Notes under the pieces: model-generated
What the model saw: the letters and a program-made list of their open reading frames with translations, nothing else
Databases searched by the model: none
What the model was told of the DNA's origin: nothing
Source: Streptomyces sp. NBC_01275
Lineage (GTDB): Bacteria; Actinomycetota; Actinomycetes; Streptomycetales; Streptomycetaceae
Assembly (NCBI RefSeq): GCF_026340655.1
Contig: NZ_JAPEOZ010000001.1
Span: forward strand, 8,742,001-8,806,000
Length of the DNA: 64,000 bases
Direction of reading: 5' to 3'
Program-made: the position numbers and the translations under genes
In this document: one piece after another, positions 9,355-18,811 of the stretch
Position numbering within the stretch: position 1 is the first letter of the stretch
Layout of the letters: every line of letters starts with the position of its first letter

Positions 9355-10269
9355 ATGGGTAGCGGGGACGACACGGGCTCCCTCGACGAGGCGACGAACG
9401 TGTTCATGACCGCGCGTCCCCATCTCTTCGGCATCGCCTACCGAGTCCTCGGCAGCACCACGGAGGCCGAGGACGTGCTCCAGGAGGCGTGGCTGCGGTG
9501 GCAGGGCACCGACCGTGACGTCGTCCGCGAGCCGAAGGCGTTCCTCGCCACCGTCACCGCCCGTCTGGCGCTCAACGTGGCCCAGTCCGCCAGGGTGCGG
9601 CGCGAGTCGTACATCGGGCCCTGGCTGCCGGAGCCGGTCGACACGCGCGCGGATCCGCAGTTGGGCGCCGAGCGGGCCGAGGCGCTCGACACGGCGGTGC
9701 TCTTCCTGCTGGAGCGGCTCAACCCCGTGGAAAGGGCCGCTTACGTTCTGCGGGAGGCCTTCGACTACCCCTACCAGCAGATCGCGGACATGCTGGAGAC
9801 CAGCGAGACCAATACGCGCCAGCTGGTCAGCCGCGCGCGCAAGCACATCTCGTCGGAGCGCCGCAAGCCCGTCGAGGCCACCGAGCACCGACGGCTGATG
9901 GAGGTGTTCCTCACCGCGGCACAGACCGGCGATCTGGCCGTGCTCGAAGGCATCCTCGCCGACGACGTGGTCAGCTACACCGACGGGAACGGGCTGCGTG
10001 GGGCATCCAGGATTCCGGTCGTCGGTCTGGTGCACGTCTCCAGGTACCTTGCCGCCTTCGCCCCGCGCTTCTGGCCGCAGAAGGAGATCCACTGGGTCGA
10101 GGCCAACGGCGGGCCGGCCGCCCTCGTCTCGGCCGGCGGGACGGCCGTGGTTCTGCTGACCCTCGACATCTCGGAACGCGGCATCGAGCGGGCCATGTGG
10201 GTCATGAATCCGGAAAAACTGGCACCCTACGTGGCGTCCCTGGACGGTGGCGCCACGTTCTCCTCCTGA
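9355..10269 (+). CDS. ECF41-group sigma factor with SnoaL-like C-terminal domain
   Basis: A 304-residue extracytoplasmic-function sigma factor. Region 2 (LFGIAYRVLGSTTEAEDVLQ) at about residues 24-43, WLPEP in the linker near 95, region 4 with helix-turn-helix ([27 protein letters not shown]) at 125-170, then a SnoaL/NTF2-like extension containing YTDGNG and ending with MNPEKL. WLPEP, a DGGGK-like loop and NPDKL are the ECF41 hallmarks; in this group the tail modulates activity in place of a classic anti-sigma factor. No TGTCACA promoter precedes it, unlike its presumed targets. A primary candidate for driving the promoters in this window. Confidence 0.92.
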   Translation: MGSGDDTGSLDEATNVFMTARPHLFGIAYRVLGSTTEAEDVLQEAWLRWQGTDRDVVREPKAFLATVTARLALNVAQSARVRRESYIGPWLPEPVDTRADPQLGAERAEALDTAVLFLLERLNPVERAAYVLREAFDYPYQQIADMLETSETNTRQLVSRARKHISSERRKPVEATEHRRLMEVFLTAAQTGDLAVLEGILADDVVSYTDGNGLRGASRIPVVGLVHVSRYLAAFAPRFWPQKEIHWVEANGGPAALVSAGGTAVVLLTLDISERGIERAMWVMNPEKLAPYVASLDGGATFSS

Positions 10270-10289
10270 ACGCCGCCGTGCGCGTCACA

Positions 10290-10630
10290 AGAGCGACGGT
10301 GACCGTGACCGTGACCGGCAGGACGGCGACCCACGGGCGGGCCTCGGGGAGGGCACGCTCGGACGACGGAACCTCGACCGGGCGCTGAGCCTTATCGCGC
10401 GACAGGCCGCGCTCGATCCCACCGCGATATCCGTCGTGGCGGCCGTGGCGTTCGGCCGCAATCCGCAGAACGGCGGCTACGTCCTGCGCATCGACCTCGT
10501 CGTCGGCCGGCCGGGCGTCGCCCCCGGACGTCGCTGCCTCACTCCCGCACCGGGCCGACGCGTTGTGCCCGTACGCGAGGACGGCCTGGCGCGGCACGCC
10601 GACCACCGTCACGCCGGCCTTCCGGGGCCA
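10290..10630 (+). pseudogene. Decayed ohr gene (organic hydroperoxide resistance)
   Basis: Recognisable blocks of the intact Ohr at 44451 occur here in order but in broken frames: TATHGRASGRARSDDG, ALSLIARQAALD, VAAVAFGRNPQNGGYVLRID. A stop and frameshifts interrupt it and the catalytic-cysteine segment is lost. It lies directly upstream of P4, matching the ohr-frdA order of block B. Confidence 0.85.
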
Positions 10631-10644
10631 AGACGGCCCCGAGG

Positions 10645-10671
10645 CGTCACAGATCGCGGGACTGTCCGGTC
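10645..10671 (+). promoter_or_regulatory. ECF41-type promoter (P4)
   Basis: CGTCACA (10645-10651; the only -35 differing at base 1), 16-nt spacer, GGTC (10668-10671) then CTA. The flanks to the GTG at 10707 are similar to those of P14 upstream of the frdA remnant. Confidence 0.85.
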
Positions 10672-10706
10672 CTACTGGGTGACGACCCCAGCGATCGGAG
10701 TGGACC

Positions 10707-12437
10707 GTGGCTGTCACCGAACAACGTCTTGCCACCATGGTGCTGGTGATCGGCACCGGAGGCGCCGGCCTGCGAGCGGCGATCGAACTGGCCGAGGCCG
10801 GCATCGACGTCCTCGCCGTCGGCAAACGCCCCAAGGAGGACGCCCATACGGCACTGGCGGCCGGCGGCATCAACGCGGCACTGGCCACCATGGACCCCGA
10901 GGACAGCTGGCAGCAGCACGCCGCCGACACCCTCAAGGAGAGCTACCTCCTCGCCGATCCCCGCACCGTGGAGATCGTCGCCCAGGGCGCCGCCCGGGGC
11001 ATCGACGATCTGGAGCGCTACGGCATGGCCTTCGCCAGGGAGGAGGACGGCCGGATCTCCCAGCGCTTCTTCGGCGCGCACAAGTTCCGCAGGACCGCCT
11101 TCGCCGGCGACTACACCGGTTTGGAGATCCAGCGCACCCTCATCCGGCGCGCGGAGCAACTGGACATCCCTGTCCTGGAAGGCGTGTACATCACCCGGCT
11201 GCTGGTGCACGAGGGCACCGTGTTCGGCGCGTACGGCTTCGACCTCACGAGCGGACGGCGCTACCTGATCCACGCCGACGCGGTCGTCCTGGCCGCCGGG
11301 GGCCACACGCGCATCTGGCGGCGTACCTCCTCGCGGCGCGACGAGAACACAGGGGACTCCTTCCGCCTGGCCGTGGAGGCCGGGGCCAGACTGCGCGACG
11401 CCGAGCTGGTGCAGTTCCACCCGTCCGGCATCATCGAACCGGAGAACGCCGCCGGCACCCTGGTCAGCGAGGCCGCCCGCGGCGAGGGCGGCATCCTGCG
11501 CAACGCGCTCGGGGAACGCTTCATGGCCCGCTACGACCCCGAGCGCATGGAGCTGTCCACCCGTGACCGCGTGGCCCTGGCCGCGTACACGGAGATCAGG
11601 GAAGGGCGCGGCACGCCCAAGGGCGGCGTGTGGCTCGACGTCTCCCACCTGCCCCGGCAGACGATCATGACGCGCCTGCCCCGCGTCTACCAGACCCTGC
11701 TGGACCTGCAGATGCTGGACATCACCCGCGATCCGATCGAGATCGCGCCCACCGCGCACTACTCGATGGGCGGTGTGTGGGTGCGCCCGGAGGACCACAG
11801 CACCGACGTCCGTGGCCTGTACGCCATCGGCGAGGCGTCGAGCGGGCTGCACGGCGCCAACCGCCTCGGCGGCAACAGCCTCATCGAGCTGTTGGTGTTC
11901 GGCCGCCTCACCGGTCAGGCGGCCGCCGCGTATGCGCAGTCCCTCAAGGCGCAGCCGCGGTCGGCGTCGGCCATCGCGGAGGCCCGCGCGGAGATCGACG
12001 AACTCCTCGCCGCCGACGGGGCCGAGAACGTCCGTGCCCTGCAACGCGCCATCCGCGACACCATGACCGAGCACGCGGGCGTCGTACGCGACGAGGACGG
12101 CCTGCGCGCCGGACTGGCGGAACTCGCGGTGATCGAGAAGCGCATGGAGGCCGTCGGCATCCACCCGGACATCGCGGGCTATCAGGACCTCGCACACGCC
12201 TTCGATCTCAAGTCGGCCGCGCTCGCGGCCCGGGCCACCCTCGAATCGGCCCTCGAGCGTCGCGAGACGCGCGGCTGCCACAACCGCAGCGACTACCCCG
12301 GCCTGGATTCCGCTCTGCAGGTGAATCTCGTGTGGTCCCCGACGACGGGCGTCACCCGCGAGAGCATTCCGGCCGTTTCCGACGAGATTTCCTCGCTGAT
12401 GGAGGAAGTCTCGACCGCGGGCAAACTCGTCGAATAG
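10707..12437 (+). CDS. FAD-dependent succinate dehydrogenase/fumarate reductase-type flavoprotein
   Basis: A 576-residue flavoprotein from GTG 10707 with GGAG upstream. FAD loop VIGTGGAGLRAAIELAEAG at residues 15-33; AAGG and HPSG blocks; SEAARGEGGILRN; HYSMGGVWV near residue 350, the active-site region of the SdhA/FrdA family; C-terminal helical domain with RDTMTEHAGV and SDYPG. It would interconvert succinate and fumarate or a related dicarboxylate. No iron-sulfur or membrane-anchor subunits follow; only a broken ferredoxin-like piece at 43.6 kb in the duplicate block hints at an ancestral partner. Oxidoreductases are a classic ECF41 target class. P4 is 36 bases upstream. Confidence 0.9.
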   Translation: MAVTEQRLATMVLVIGTGGAGLRAAIELAEAGIDVLAVGKRPKEDAHTALAAGGINAALATMDPEDSWQQHAADTLKESYLLADPRTVEIVAQGAARGIDDLERYGMAFAREEDGRISQRFFGAHKFRRTAFAGDYTGLEIQRTLIRRAEQLDIPVLEGVYITRLLVHEGTVFGAYGFDLTSGRRYLIHADAVVLAAGGHTRIWRRTSSRRDENTGDSFRLAVEAGARLRDAELVQFHPSGIIEPENAAGTLVSEAARGEGGILRNALGERFMARYDPERMELSTRDRVALAAYTEIREGRGTPKGGVWLDVSHLPRQTIMTRLPRVYQTLLDLQMLDITRDPIEIAPTAHYSMGGVWVRPEDHSTDVRGLYAIGEASSGLHGANRLGGNSLIELLVFGRLTGQAAAAYAQSLKAQPRSASAIAEARAEIDELLAADGAENVRALQRAIRDTMTEHAGVVRDEDGLRAGLAELAVIEKRMEAVGIHPDIAGYQDLAHAFDLKSAALAARATLESALERRETRGCHNRSDYPGLDSALQVNLVWSPTTGVTRESIPAVSDEISSLMEEVSTAGKLVE

Positions 12438-12441
12438 GGGT

Positions 12442-12468
12442 TGTCACAAAAAGAGCCCGTGCCCGGTC
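12442..12468 (+). promoter_or_regulatory. ECF41-type promoter (P5)
   Basis: TGTCACA (12442-12448), 16-nt spacer, GGTC (12465-12468). Starts 5 bases after the frdA-like stop and gives the epimerase at 12512 its own transcript. Confidence 0.87.
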
Positions 12469-12511
12469 TCTACTGGTACAGGCATCAGGGAAACCCGAAA
12501 GGAATTCCGTC

Positions 12512-13258
12512 ATGAAGGTCGTAGTGATCGGTGGAACCGGGCTCATCGGCTCGAAGGTGGTCGCCAGGCTCGGCGAGCACGGGCACGAGGCGGTCGCGGC
12601 GGCGCCCAACACCGGCGTCAACACGTTGACGGGCGAGGGGCTGGCCGAAGTCCTGCAGGGCGCGTCGGTGGTGGTCGACGTGTCGAACTCGCCCTCGTTC
12701 GAGGACGAGGCCGTCATGGACTTCTTCCGCACATCGACGACCAATCTGCTGAAGGCGGAGACCGAGGCGGGCGTGGCGCATCACGTGGCACTGTCCGTGG
12801 TCGGCACCGAGCGCCTCCAGGGGAGCGGGTACTTCCGCGCCAAGCAGGCCCAGGAAGACCTGATCAGGGCGTCCGGCAACCCCTACTCCATCGTGCACGC
12901 CACCCAGTTCTTCGAGTTCGCGAAGGGACTCGCCGACGGGGTCACCGAGGGTGACACCGTGCATCTGCCCGACGCCAAGATCCAGCCCATCGTCTCCGAC
13001 GACGTGGCCGCGGCCGTCGGCCGCACCGCGGTCGGGGACCCGGTGGGTGGCGTGGTCGAGGTCGCCGGTCCCGAAGCGTTCCAGCTCGAGGAGTTCATCC
13101 GCATGGGACTCACCGCCCAGAACGACCCCCGCAAGATCGTCACGGACCCGCAGGCGACGTACTGGGGCGCCGAGCTGCAGGAGAACACGCTTCTGCCGGG
13201 CGCCGACGCACACATCGCCGGCACGAGGTTCGCCGACTGGCTCGCACAGCAGAAGTAG
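12512..13258 (+). CDS. NmrA-like NAD(P)-binding epimerase/reductase (second type)
   Basis: A 248-residue SDR-fold protein with KVVVIGGTGLIGSKVV at the N-terminus and HHVALSVVGTERLQ in the middle, ending in ADWLAQQK. It is a more distant paralogue of the epimerases at 5633 and 50189, with YFRAKQAQED at the catalytic-helix position. GAAAGGAAT precedes the ATG. P5 lies 44 bases upstream. Together with the two others it makes three COE-type epimerases in one window, each with its own ECF41-type promoter. Confidence 0.88.
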   Translation: MKVVVIGGTGLIGSKVVARLGEHGHEAVAAAPNTGVNTLTGEGLAEVLQGASVVVDVSNSPSFEDEAVMDFFRTSTTNLLKAETEAGVAHHVALSVVGTERLQGSGYFRAKQAQEDLIRASGNPYSIVHATQFFEFAKGLADGVTEGDTVHLPDAKIQPIVSDDVAAAVGRTAVGDPVGGVVEVAGPEAFQLEEFIRMGLTAQNDPRKIVTDPQATYWGAELQENTLLPGADAHIAGTRFADWLAQQK

Positions 13259-13330
13259 GCATTGTTTCGGGTGGCCCATTCCTCCCGGACGGGCCACCCG
13301 AGCCTTTCAACGAACGGCTCACCGGATTCC

Positions 13331-13440
13331 GCCGCAAGCCCATCGACATGTGCGCGATCGTGGCGCTGTCCGCAGAAGCGGCAGAACTGCAGACCGGGCA
13401 CCGGCGCGTCCTCGGGGGACCGCGAGTCGGTGAGCATTTA
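13331..13440 (+). pseudogene. Remnant of small coiled-coil gene
   Basis: The frame reads PIDMCAIVALSAEAAELQT, closely matching residues 9-27 of the intact 56-residue coiled-coil protein at 43092 (VDIAATVMSLAAEAGELQT). Start codon and C-terminal half are lost; the stop of the LAL gene on the other strand overlaps its end. Confidence 0.7.
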
Positions 13441-16223
13441 GGCCGACGTCGCCTCGCCTTCGAGCTGCATGGTGCGGATTTCCTTGCGGGAGGAGATGCC
13501 GAGCTTCGAGAACACCTTGCGGAGGTGCCATTCGACCGTGTGGGGGCTGATGAACAACTGGGCGCCGATCTCGGGGTTCGTGAGCCCGTCGCCGGCGAGA
13601 CGAGCGATCTGCGCCTCCTGCGGAGTGAGGGCTTCATGCGTCGCGGCGGTGCGTTTACGAACCTTCGCTCCCGTGGCCTGCAGCTCGCGTCGCGCACGCT
13701 CCGCGAATGCCTCGGCCCCGATCTGGCTGAGCATCTCGTGGGCGGCGGCCAGGTGAGCACGGGCGTCTGCGCGGCGGTTCTCGCGGCGAAGCCACTCGCC
13801 GTAGAGAAGCTGGACGCGTGCGAGCTCCGTCCGGACCTCGGTGTTGCCGAGCCGCTCGATCGCCTCCCGGTACAGAGCGTCGGCGGCCTGCCCCTCGCTC
13901 ACCAGCGCACGGACCCTGGCCGAGGTGCCAAGAGCCCAGTCGGTGCCGCTGGCCTGCGCCATGTCATGGATTGTCTGGACCGTCTCGGTTGTGTCTTCCG
14001 GTCTTCCGAGTCGTGCTGATGCCTCGATGAGCTCAACCATCGACTGGAGGTACAGGCCGAGTTCCTGTGGGTTCTCACAACCGCGCTTGGCGGCCGCATA
14101 GGCCTCCTCGTATCGGCCGAGGCCGTTGTAGAGCACCGCCGCCGCCCACTGCGTCGCGGTCACCACCTTGCCCTCCCCTCGCAGGAGGAGGTCTTGGGTG
14201 ATTGCCTCGATCGCCTGCTGGGTCTCCGACTCTCGGCCCTTCCACGGCTCGACGACCAGCGCCCCGTAGTGCGCGAAGAATCTGCTGCCGGTCGCCTCGC
14301 CGATTGCGGTCGCCTCCACGACAAGGGAGTCGGCGCCGGCGAGGTTGCCTGCGAAGACCCGATTCGACAGGCGCAGCAGGAGAGCCGACGGCAGCACGGA
14401 CAGAGTTCCCGTCTCGCGTGCCAGGTCGACCAACCCCGCCGAGAGCACGGACCAGCTCTCGAAGTCCCACGTGCTGTGAGCCAAGCGGCATGCGAGCGGG
14501 AGCCAGCCGAGACCCTCTTCCCTCGAGACCTCGTCGGTGCGGAATGCGGCCAGCGCCTCGAGCAGCATCGGCGTGCCTGCGGCGTAGCCCTCCGTGACCA
14601 CCCGTGCAAGGCCCGCCAGAAGCAGATCGTCGCGTGTCGGCTCAGCGGGCCTCGGTGCCCTCAGTACGGCCTTCGCCACTGCGAGGACGCCGCCCTTCGG
14701 GAGCCGGCCGGCGGTGAGAGCCGCGTAGATCGCGTCGCGGTAGGTTTCGCGGGCGCGCCGTGCGTCAAGCGGTTCGAGTCGCTTGGCCGCCTCGAGCAGC
14801 AGCGGCAGACCTGCGCTGGCGCTCTTCGACGCAGACATGATCTGACCGCGCAGCAGTTTCGACTGTGCAGCTCCGAGCTCGTCGAGGGGACCCAGCTCCG
14901 CCGCGTCCGCCAGCGCCCGCGCCGCGTCGAACGCGCCGGCCTGATACTTGGCCTGCGCCGCCGCCAACGCCCTGGCTCCGCGGCGTGCGGGGTCCGGGGT
15001 CAGCTCGGCAGCCCGATCGAGGAAGGTCGCCGCCGCGGCGATTCCGCCACGCGCCTGCGCCCGGTCCGCCGAGCGCTCCAGCTCGGCGGCAACCGTCTCG
15101 TCAGGCCCGGCCGTCGCACGCGCCAGATGCCACGCCCGACGATCAGGATCGAGCCGGGCATCGGTCGCGTCTGCCAACGCTCTGTGCACCTCGCGACGGC
15201 CGTCCAGGCCCGCCGCGCGATACGCCGCCGAGCGCACCAGCGGGTGCCGGAAGCGCACCCAAGTGCCGAAAGTGATCAACCCCGATGCCTCGGCGTGCTC
15301 CACGGCGGCGTCCACGACGATCCCGAGCCGCTCGGCCGCACGCCTCAACAGCGTCACGTCGCCGACGGCTCGGCGGCGGCGGTGAACAGCAGGCGTTGCG
15401 TCTCGGCCGGGAGGGACCGGACGCGGCGGAGGAAGCCCTGCTCGATCTGGCTCGACAACGGCCGCGCGTCGGGACGCACGAAGCCGTCGGTCAGGTCCAT
15501 CGGGGCCAACCCGCGAGGCAGCTCGAGCAGGGCCAGCGGGTTGCCGCGCGTCTCGGCGACGATGCGGTCGCGCACCCGCTGGTCGAGGGGCCCGGTGACG
15601 ACCGAGTCGAGGAGTGTTCGGGAGTCGCTCTCGGTCAGGCCCGTCACGGGCAGATCGGGTAGATCGGGTAGATCGGGCGGGCCGGCAACTGGCTCGCCGG
15701 CGGTCGGCTCGCGGACGGCGAAGACGAGCACGACCGACTCCGCGAGCAGCCGACGGGCAACGAACTCCAAAGTCTGCGCCGACACGCGATCCAGCCACTG
15801 CGCGTCGTCGACGAGGCAGACCAGCGGTTGGTCACCGCCGGCAGCCGCGAGGAGGCTCAGCGTGGCCAGGCCCACGAGGAACCGGTCTGGTGCATCACCA
15901 CCACGCAGCCCGAACGCCGTGCAGAGTGCGTCGCGTTGAGGCTCGGGAAGACTGTTGATGCCGCCCAGCAGGGGGGTGCAGAGCTGATGCAGGCCGGCAT
16001 AGGAGAGCTCCATCTCGGACTGGACGCCTGCAGCCCTGACGATGCGACATCCGGCGGCGTGCTCGAAGACGTAGTTCAACAGCTCGGTCTTCCCGATGCC
16101 CGCCTCACCGCGCAGGACCAGGACCCCACTTCGCCCCGACCTGGCGTCTGCCAAGAGGCCGTCCAGGACCCGGCACTCGTTTCGCCGCCCGAGGAGTCCG
16201 GCGAGTGGACCGCGGCTCGTCAT
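13438..16223 (-). pseudogene. LuxR-family LAL regulator, frameshifted
   Basis: A LAL (large ATP-binding LuxR) gene from ATG 16223, about 929 codons if repaired. Walker A GEAGIGKT near residue 40, Walker B LVCLVDDAQWLD near 135, a long helical middle, and a C-terminal LuxR HTH (LTPQEAQIARLAGDGLTNPE). At about 15366 one base is missing relative to the close paralogue at 46451 (GCCGTCGGC against GCCGGTCGGC when read on the minus strand). The frame therefore stops right after AAAEPSAT, separating ATPase from HTH. Either a recent pseudogene or a sequencing error. Gene end and flanks closely resemble the 46451 copy. Confidence 0.85.
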
Positions 16224-16617
16224 GGCAGCCTCCGTGGTCAGGATGGACCGGCGTTCGTACGTACGTCTCCGGATCGCTGCGGCCGGATTCGTGGGCGGTC
16301 AGTGCCCCGGTGGCGGGTGCGTCGGTGGGTGCGGTCGGTGGCCGGCTGCGTTCGGCGTCGCTGTCGCCGTCGGCACCCGAATGGCCATGGCCTGCTTGAC
16401 CAGCGGCAGAGTGAAGCATAGGGGCTGGTTGCAGATACCGCATCCTTGGGCATTGGTCACCCTTGGTGGCGATATAGACGCATAACGGCACCCTTCGACG
16501 TCAGCGAAACGGCCCCGACCTGCCGCCTTTCAAGCGACTGACCTACGGAGCAGAGGAGCCGGTCGTGGACGGACCGGGCAGCCGCGGTATGGGGGACACG
16601 AGGCTGCAGCGAGCCTG
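16224..16617. other. Intergenic region with sigma-gene 5' remnant
   Basis: This 394-base gap separates the LAL start from P6. Around 16540-16560 it contains GAGCAGAGGAGCCGGTCGTG, matching the ribosome-binding site and GTG start of the truncated sigma gene (GAGCACAGGAGCCGATCGTG before 34042); the following codons lose similarity and stop. I see nothing else gene-like. Confidence 0.5.
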
Positions 16618-16644
16618 TGTCACAAGATCCGGGAGTTCCCGGTC
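16618..16644 (+). promoter_or_regulatory. ECF41-type promoter (P6)
   Basis: TGTCACA (16618-16624), 16-nt spacer, GGTC (16641-16644). Drives the sigma-factor relative at 16708, implying that it is itself a target. Confidence 0.87.
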
Positions 16645-16707
16645 TTGAGGGGTAAGCCGACGCCCCTGCCGTGTGCGGGGCCGTGCGAGTGAGAGGGAGG
16701 ATGTCGT

Positions 16708-17589
16708 ATGGACCAGGGCGATGCGGTGCCGATCGCCGAGTTGTGGGAGGAACGTCGGTTCCTGCTCGACGTCGCCCGCTGGATGCTGGGCGACCCGGGT
16801 GCGGCGGAAAGCGTCGTCGACGAGGCGTATCACCGGTGGTACGGGCTGTCCGATGCGGCGCGCCGACAGGTCACCGTTCCCCGGTCCTGGCTGGCGAAGA
16901 CCGTGGGCGGGATCTGCCTGGGCCGGCTCGCACTGCCCGGCTGGGGCGCGGTCGGCCACGGAGAAGGGCACGGGGCACGGCCGTCGGAGGTGGAGGCCGG
17001 CCGGGTCGTGCTGAACGCGCTGGAGTCGCTGTCGACGGCCGAGCGCGCGGCGTTCGTGTTCCGCGCTTTCGGGATGGCCCCCGGCACGGTCGCCGACATC
17101 GTGGGCCGCTCGGAGCCCGAGCTCGCCGAGCTCGCCGACCGGGCCAGGAAGTGGCTGCGGCTGCAGCGGACCCGCTCCACGACACCGCAGCAGCATGACG
17201 CCGTCGCGCGCGCCGTGCGCCGGGCGTGCGTCACCGAGGACGGCGAGCTGCTCACGTCGTTGCTGTGCTCGGACGTCACGGCGTTCTTCGACGGTGGCGG
17301 CAAGGTACGGGCTCTGACCGGACCGGTCCACGGCAGCCGACCGGTCGCCGACAGTGTGCTGACGCTCCTGGCCCGCCGTCCGCGTACCACCCTGGCCACC
17401 CATTCCGTCAACGGCCGGACCGGCCTCGTCGCCCGCTACGGCCGCCAGGTCGCCGCCGTCATCAGCCTCGACGTCGCGAACGACCGCGTCGCCCAGGTCT
17501 GGGTCATGCTCAACCCCGACAAACTGCGGTCCTGGAACCAGTCCCGTGCCGACGGCGGCGCCGACTCGGACGAGAGCCCGGGACAGTGA
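16708..17589 (+). CDS. Divergent ECF41-like sigma factor relative
   Basis: A 293-residue protein with an ECF-sigma outline but an eroded region 2 (LLDVARWMLGDPGAAESVVD in place of the usual FRIAYRMLG...AEDVVQ) and no WLPEP linker; a shorter linker carries WLAKT. Region 4 is present (LSTAERAAFVFRAF, VADIVGRSEP). The C-terminal SnoaL-like domain keeps textbook FFDGGGKVRAL and MLNPDKLRSW, the two ECF41 tail motifs. It may be a weak sigma factor, a competitor for core polymerase, or a regulator of the true ECF41 proteins through the tail. Own ECF41-type promoter 64 bases upstream. Paralogue at 37119. Confidence 0.8.
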   Translation: MDQGDAVPIAELWEERRFLLDVARWMLGDPGAAESVVDEAYHRWYGLSDAARRQVTVPRSWLAKTVGGICLGRLALPGWGAVGHGEGHGARPSEVEAGRVVLNALESLSTAERAAFVFRAFGMAPGTVADIVGRSEPELAELADRARKWLRLQRTRSTTPQQHDAVARAVRRACVTEDGELLTSLLCSDVTAFFDGGGKVRALTGPVHGSRPVADSVLTLLARRPRTTLATHSVNGRTGLVARYGRQVAAVISLDVANDRVAQVWVMLNPDKLRSWNQSRADGGADSDESPGQ

Positions 17590-17719
17590 AGGGGACGTCA
17601 CGCCGCCGCCGTTCACACACCGTCCGGCACGGCGCCGGGCGACGTCGTCACATGGGAACGCGCATCGAGAAAGGCGGCGATCCTGCTCGGAGCGAAGAGC
17701 CAGAGCACCTGGTGAACGC

Positions 17720-18087
17720 CTTACTCCGAGACGGTCGCGGCCATGAAAGCGAGGGTTCGGCCGTCCCGGTGGACCACTACGCCCGTAGAGCCGTCGGCAT
17801 CGACCAGTTCGGGCACCGCCTCCCGCCGGAACTGCCGATAAGTTCGTCTCAGCGGCCCGGACGGGAGACCTGGCGTCACTGGATGGCGGCCCAGCAGGCG
17901 ACGACGAGCACGGGCTGACGATCTTCCGCACATTGACGAGGCTGAGCTGGAGCATGTCGGCGATCTAGGCGTAGGCGCAGTCGAACGCCTCGCGCAGCAC
18001 ATAGGCGGCGCGCTCGACGGGAGTCAGTCTCTCCAGCACCGGCAGCAGCGCCGACTCCACTGCCTCCGCGTGCTGCGCGCCGACACA
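17720..18087 (-). pseudogene. ECF41 sigma factor pseudogene
   Basis: Minus strand from about 18087: AESALLPV-like start, then [20 protein letters not shown], stop, IADMLQLSLVNVRKIVS, matching region 4 of the intact sigma at 36132 ([26 protein letters not shown]). After an internal deletion and frame change the tail resumes as ELVDADGSTGVVVHRDG against LVDANGRTGAMIHRGG. Region 2 is missing. Position and orientation mirror the intact gene in block D. Confidence 0.85.
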
Positions 18088-18091
18088 CAGC

Positions 18092-18415
18092 ATCGAGGCC
18101 ACCGCCGAGGGGCTTCAGGAGGAACCTGCCCGGCTACAGATCCAGAAGCGGGCGCTGGAAAGGGAGTTGGCCGCGGGCGTGGCTCATCTCGGGTCGGTCG
18201 GGCGTGCCTTCGCCGCCGAGCCGATCATGGCGCACTTCTCCAAGGTCGCTGACGTCGACGTACGCGCCCGTGATGTCGCGGCGGCGCTCGACCGTGACGC
18301 CGACAGCGGAAGCGTCAACGCGGTCCGCAGCACACCCGATCGCCTCGTCGCCTGCTCCCGCATCCAGCGCGCCGGCAGGGGCCTGCATCGCACATGGCGT
18401 TCTCAGGACCTGTCC
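18092..18415 (+). pseudogene. Remnant of coiled-coil/winged-helix gene
   Basis: One frame reads EGLQEEPARLQIQKRALERE, ELAAGVAHLGSV, then directly IMAHFSKVADVDVRARDVAA, AALDRDADSGSVNAVRST. These are the N-terminal coiled coil and C-terminal domain of the intact protein at 34870, joined in frame with the central Ala/Thr-rich linker (about 60 residues) missing. No start codon or stop is retained at the proper places. Confidence 0.8.
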
Positions 18416-18430
18416 GGCGGCGCACGCCGG

Positions 18431-18811
18431 TCAACGCAACGAGCCCAGGATCACCACGACGCACGCGATCATCGCCAGAGTGATCAGCGCCATCGCGACA
18501 AGTGTTCCCCGCAGCCATTGCCGGATCCGAACGTGGTGTTGCGCTTCCATCGCCTCGACGCGCTCGGCGATGTGGTCGGTCACCATGTGGGCGACGTGTT
18601 TCTGCTCGTCGACGTACCACTGCCCGATGTCCCGCTTCTGCTCGGGGGTGAGCCCCTCCACGCGCGCGGTGAGGTCCGCCACGCGGCGGCGCGTCGCTCC
18701 CATATGAGCCTCCTGATACAGGAAGCCCTCGATGTCGGTCAGGCCGCGGGCGGCCTCCTCACGTGCGGCCATGGCGTACCCCCGATGGAAACGAGAACTC
18801 CACATGGTCAT
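18431..18811 (-). CDS. Small tail-anchored membrane protein, coupled to NDH-2
   Basis: 126 residues, mostly charged helices (EGLTPEQKRDIGQWYVDEQK) ending in one hydrophobic segment (LVAMALITLAMIACVVVIL) at residues 104-122, so probably C-tail anchored to the membrane. Its ATG overlaps the TGA of the NADH dehydrogenase gene (ATGA), indicating translational coupling and joint control by P7. A role as partner or membrane tether of NDH-2 is an inference. No known family recognised. Confidence 0.7.
   Translation of the reverse strand: MTMWSSRFHRGYAMAAREEAARGLTDIEGFLYQEAHMGATRRRVADLTARVEGLTPEQKRDIGQWYVDEQKHVAHMVTDHIAERVEAMEAQHHVRIRQWLRGTLVAMALITLAMIACVVVILGSLR

Noticed and set aside
10283-10309. 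CGTCACA at 10283 before the ohr remnant
   Set aside because: No -10 at 16 bases (TGAC instead), and the downstream gene is already broken. It may be an eroded promoter but cannot be supported.
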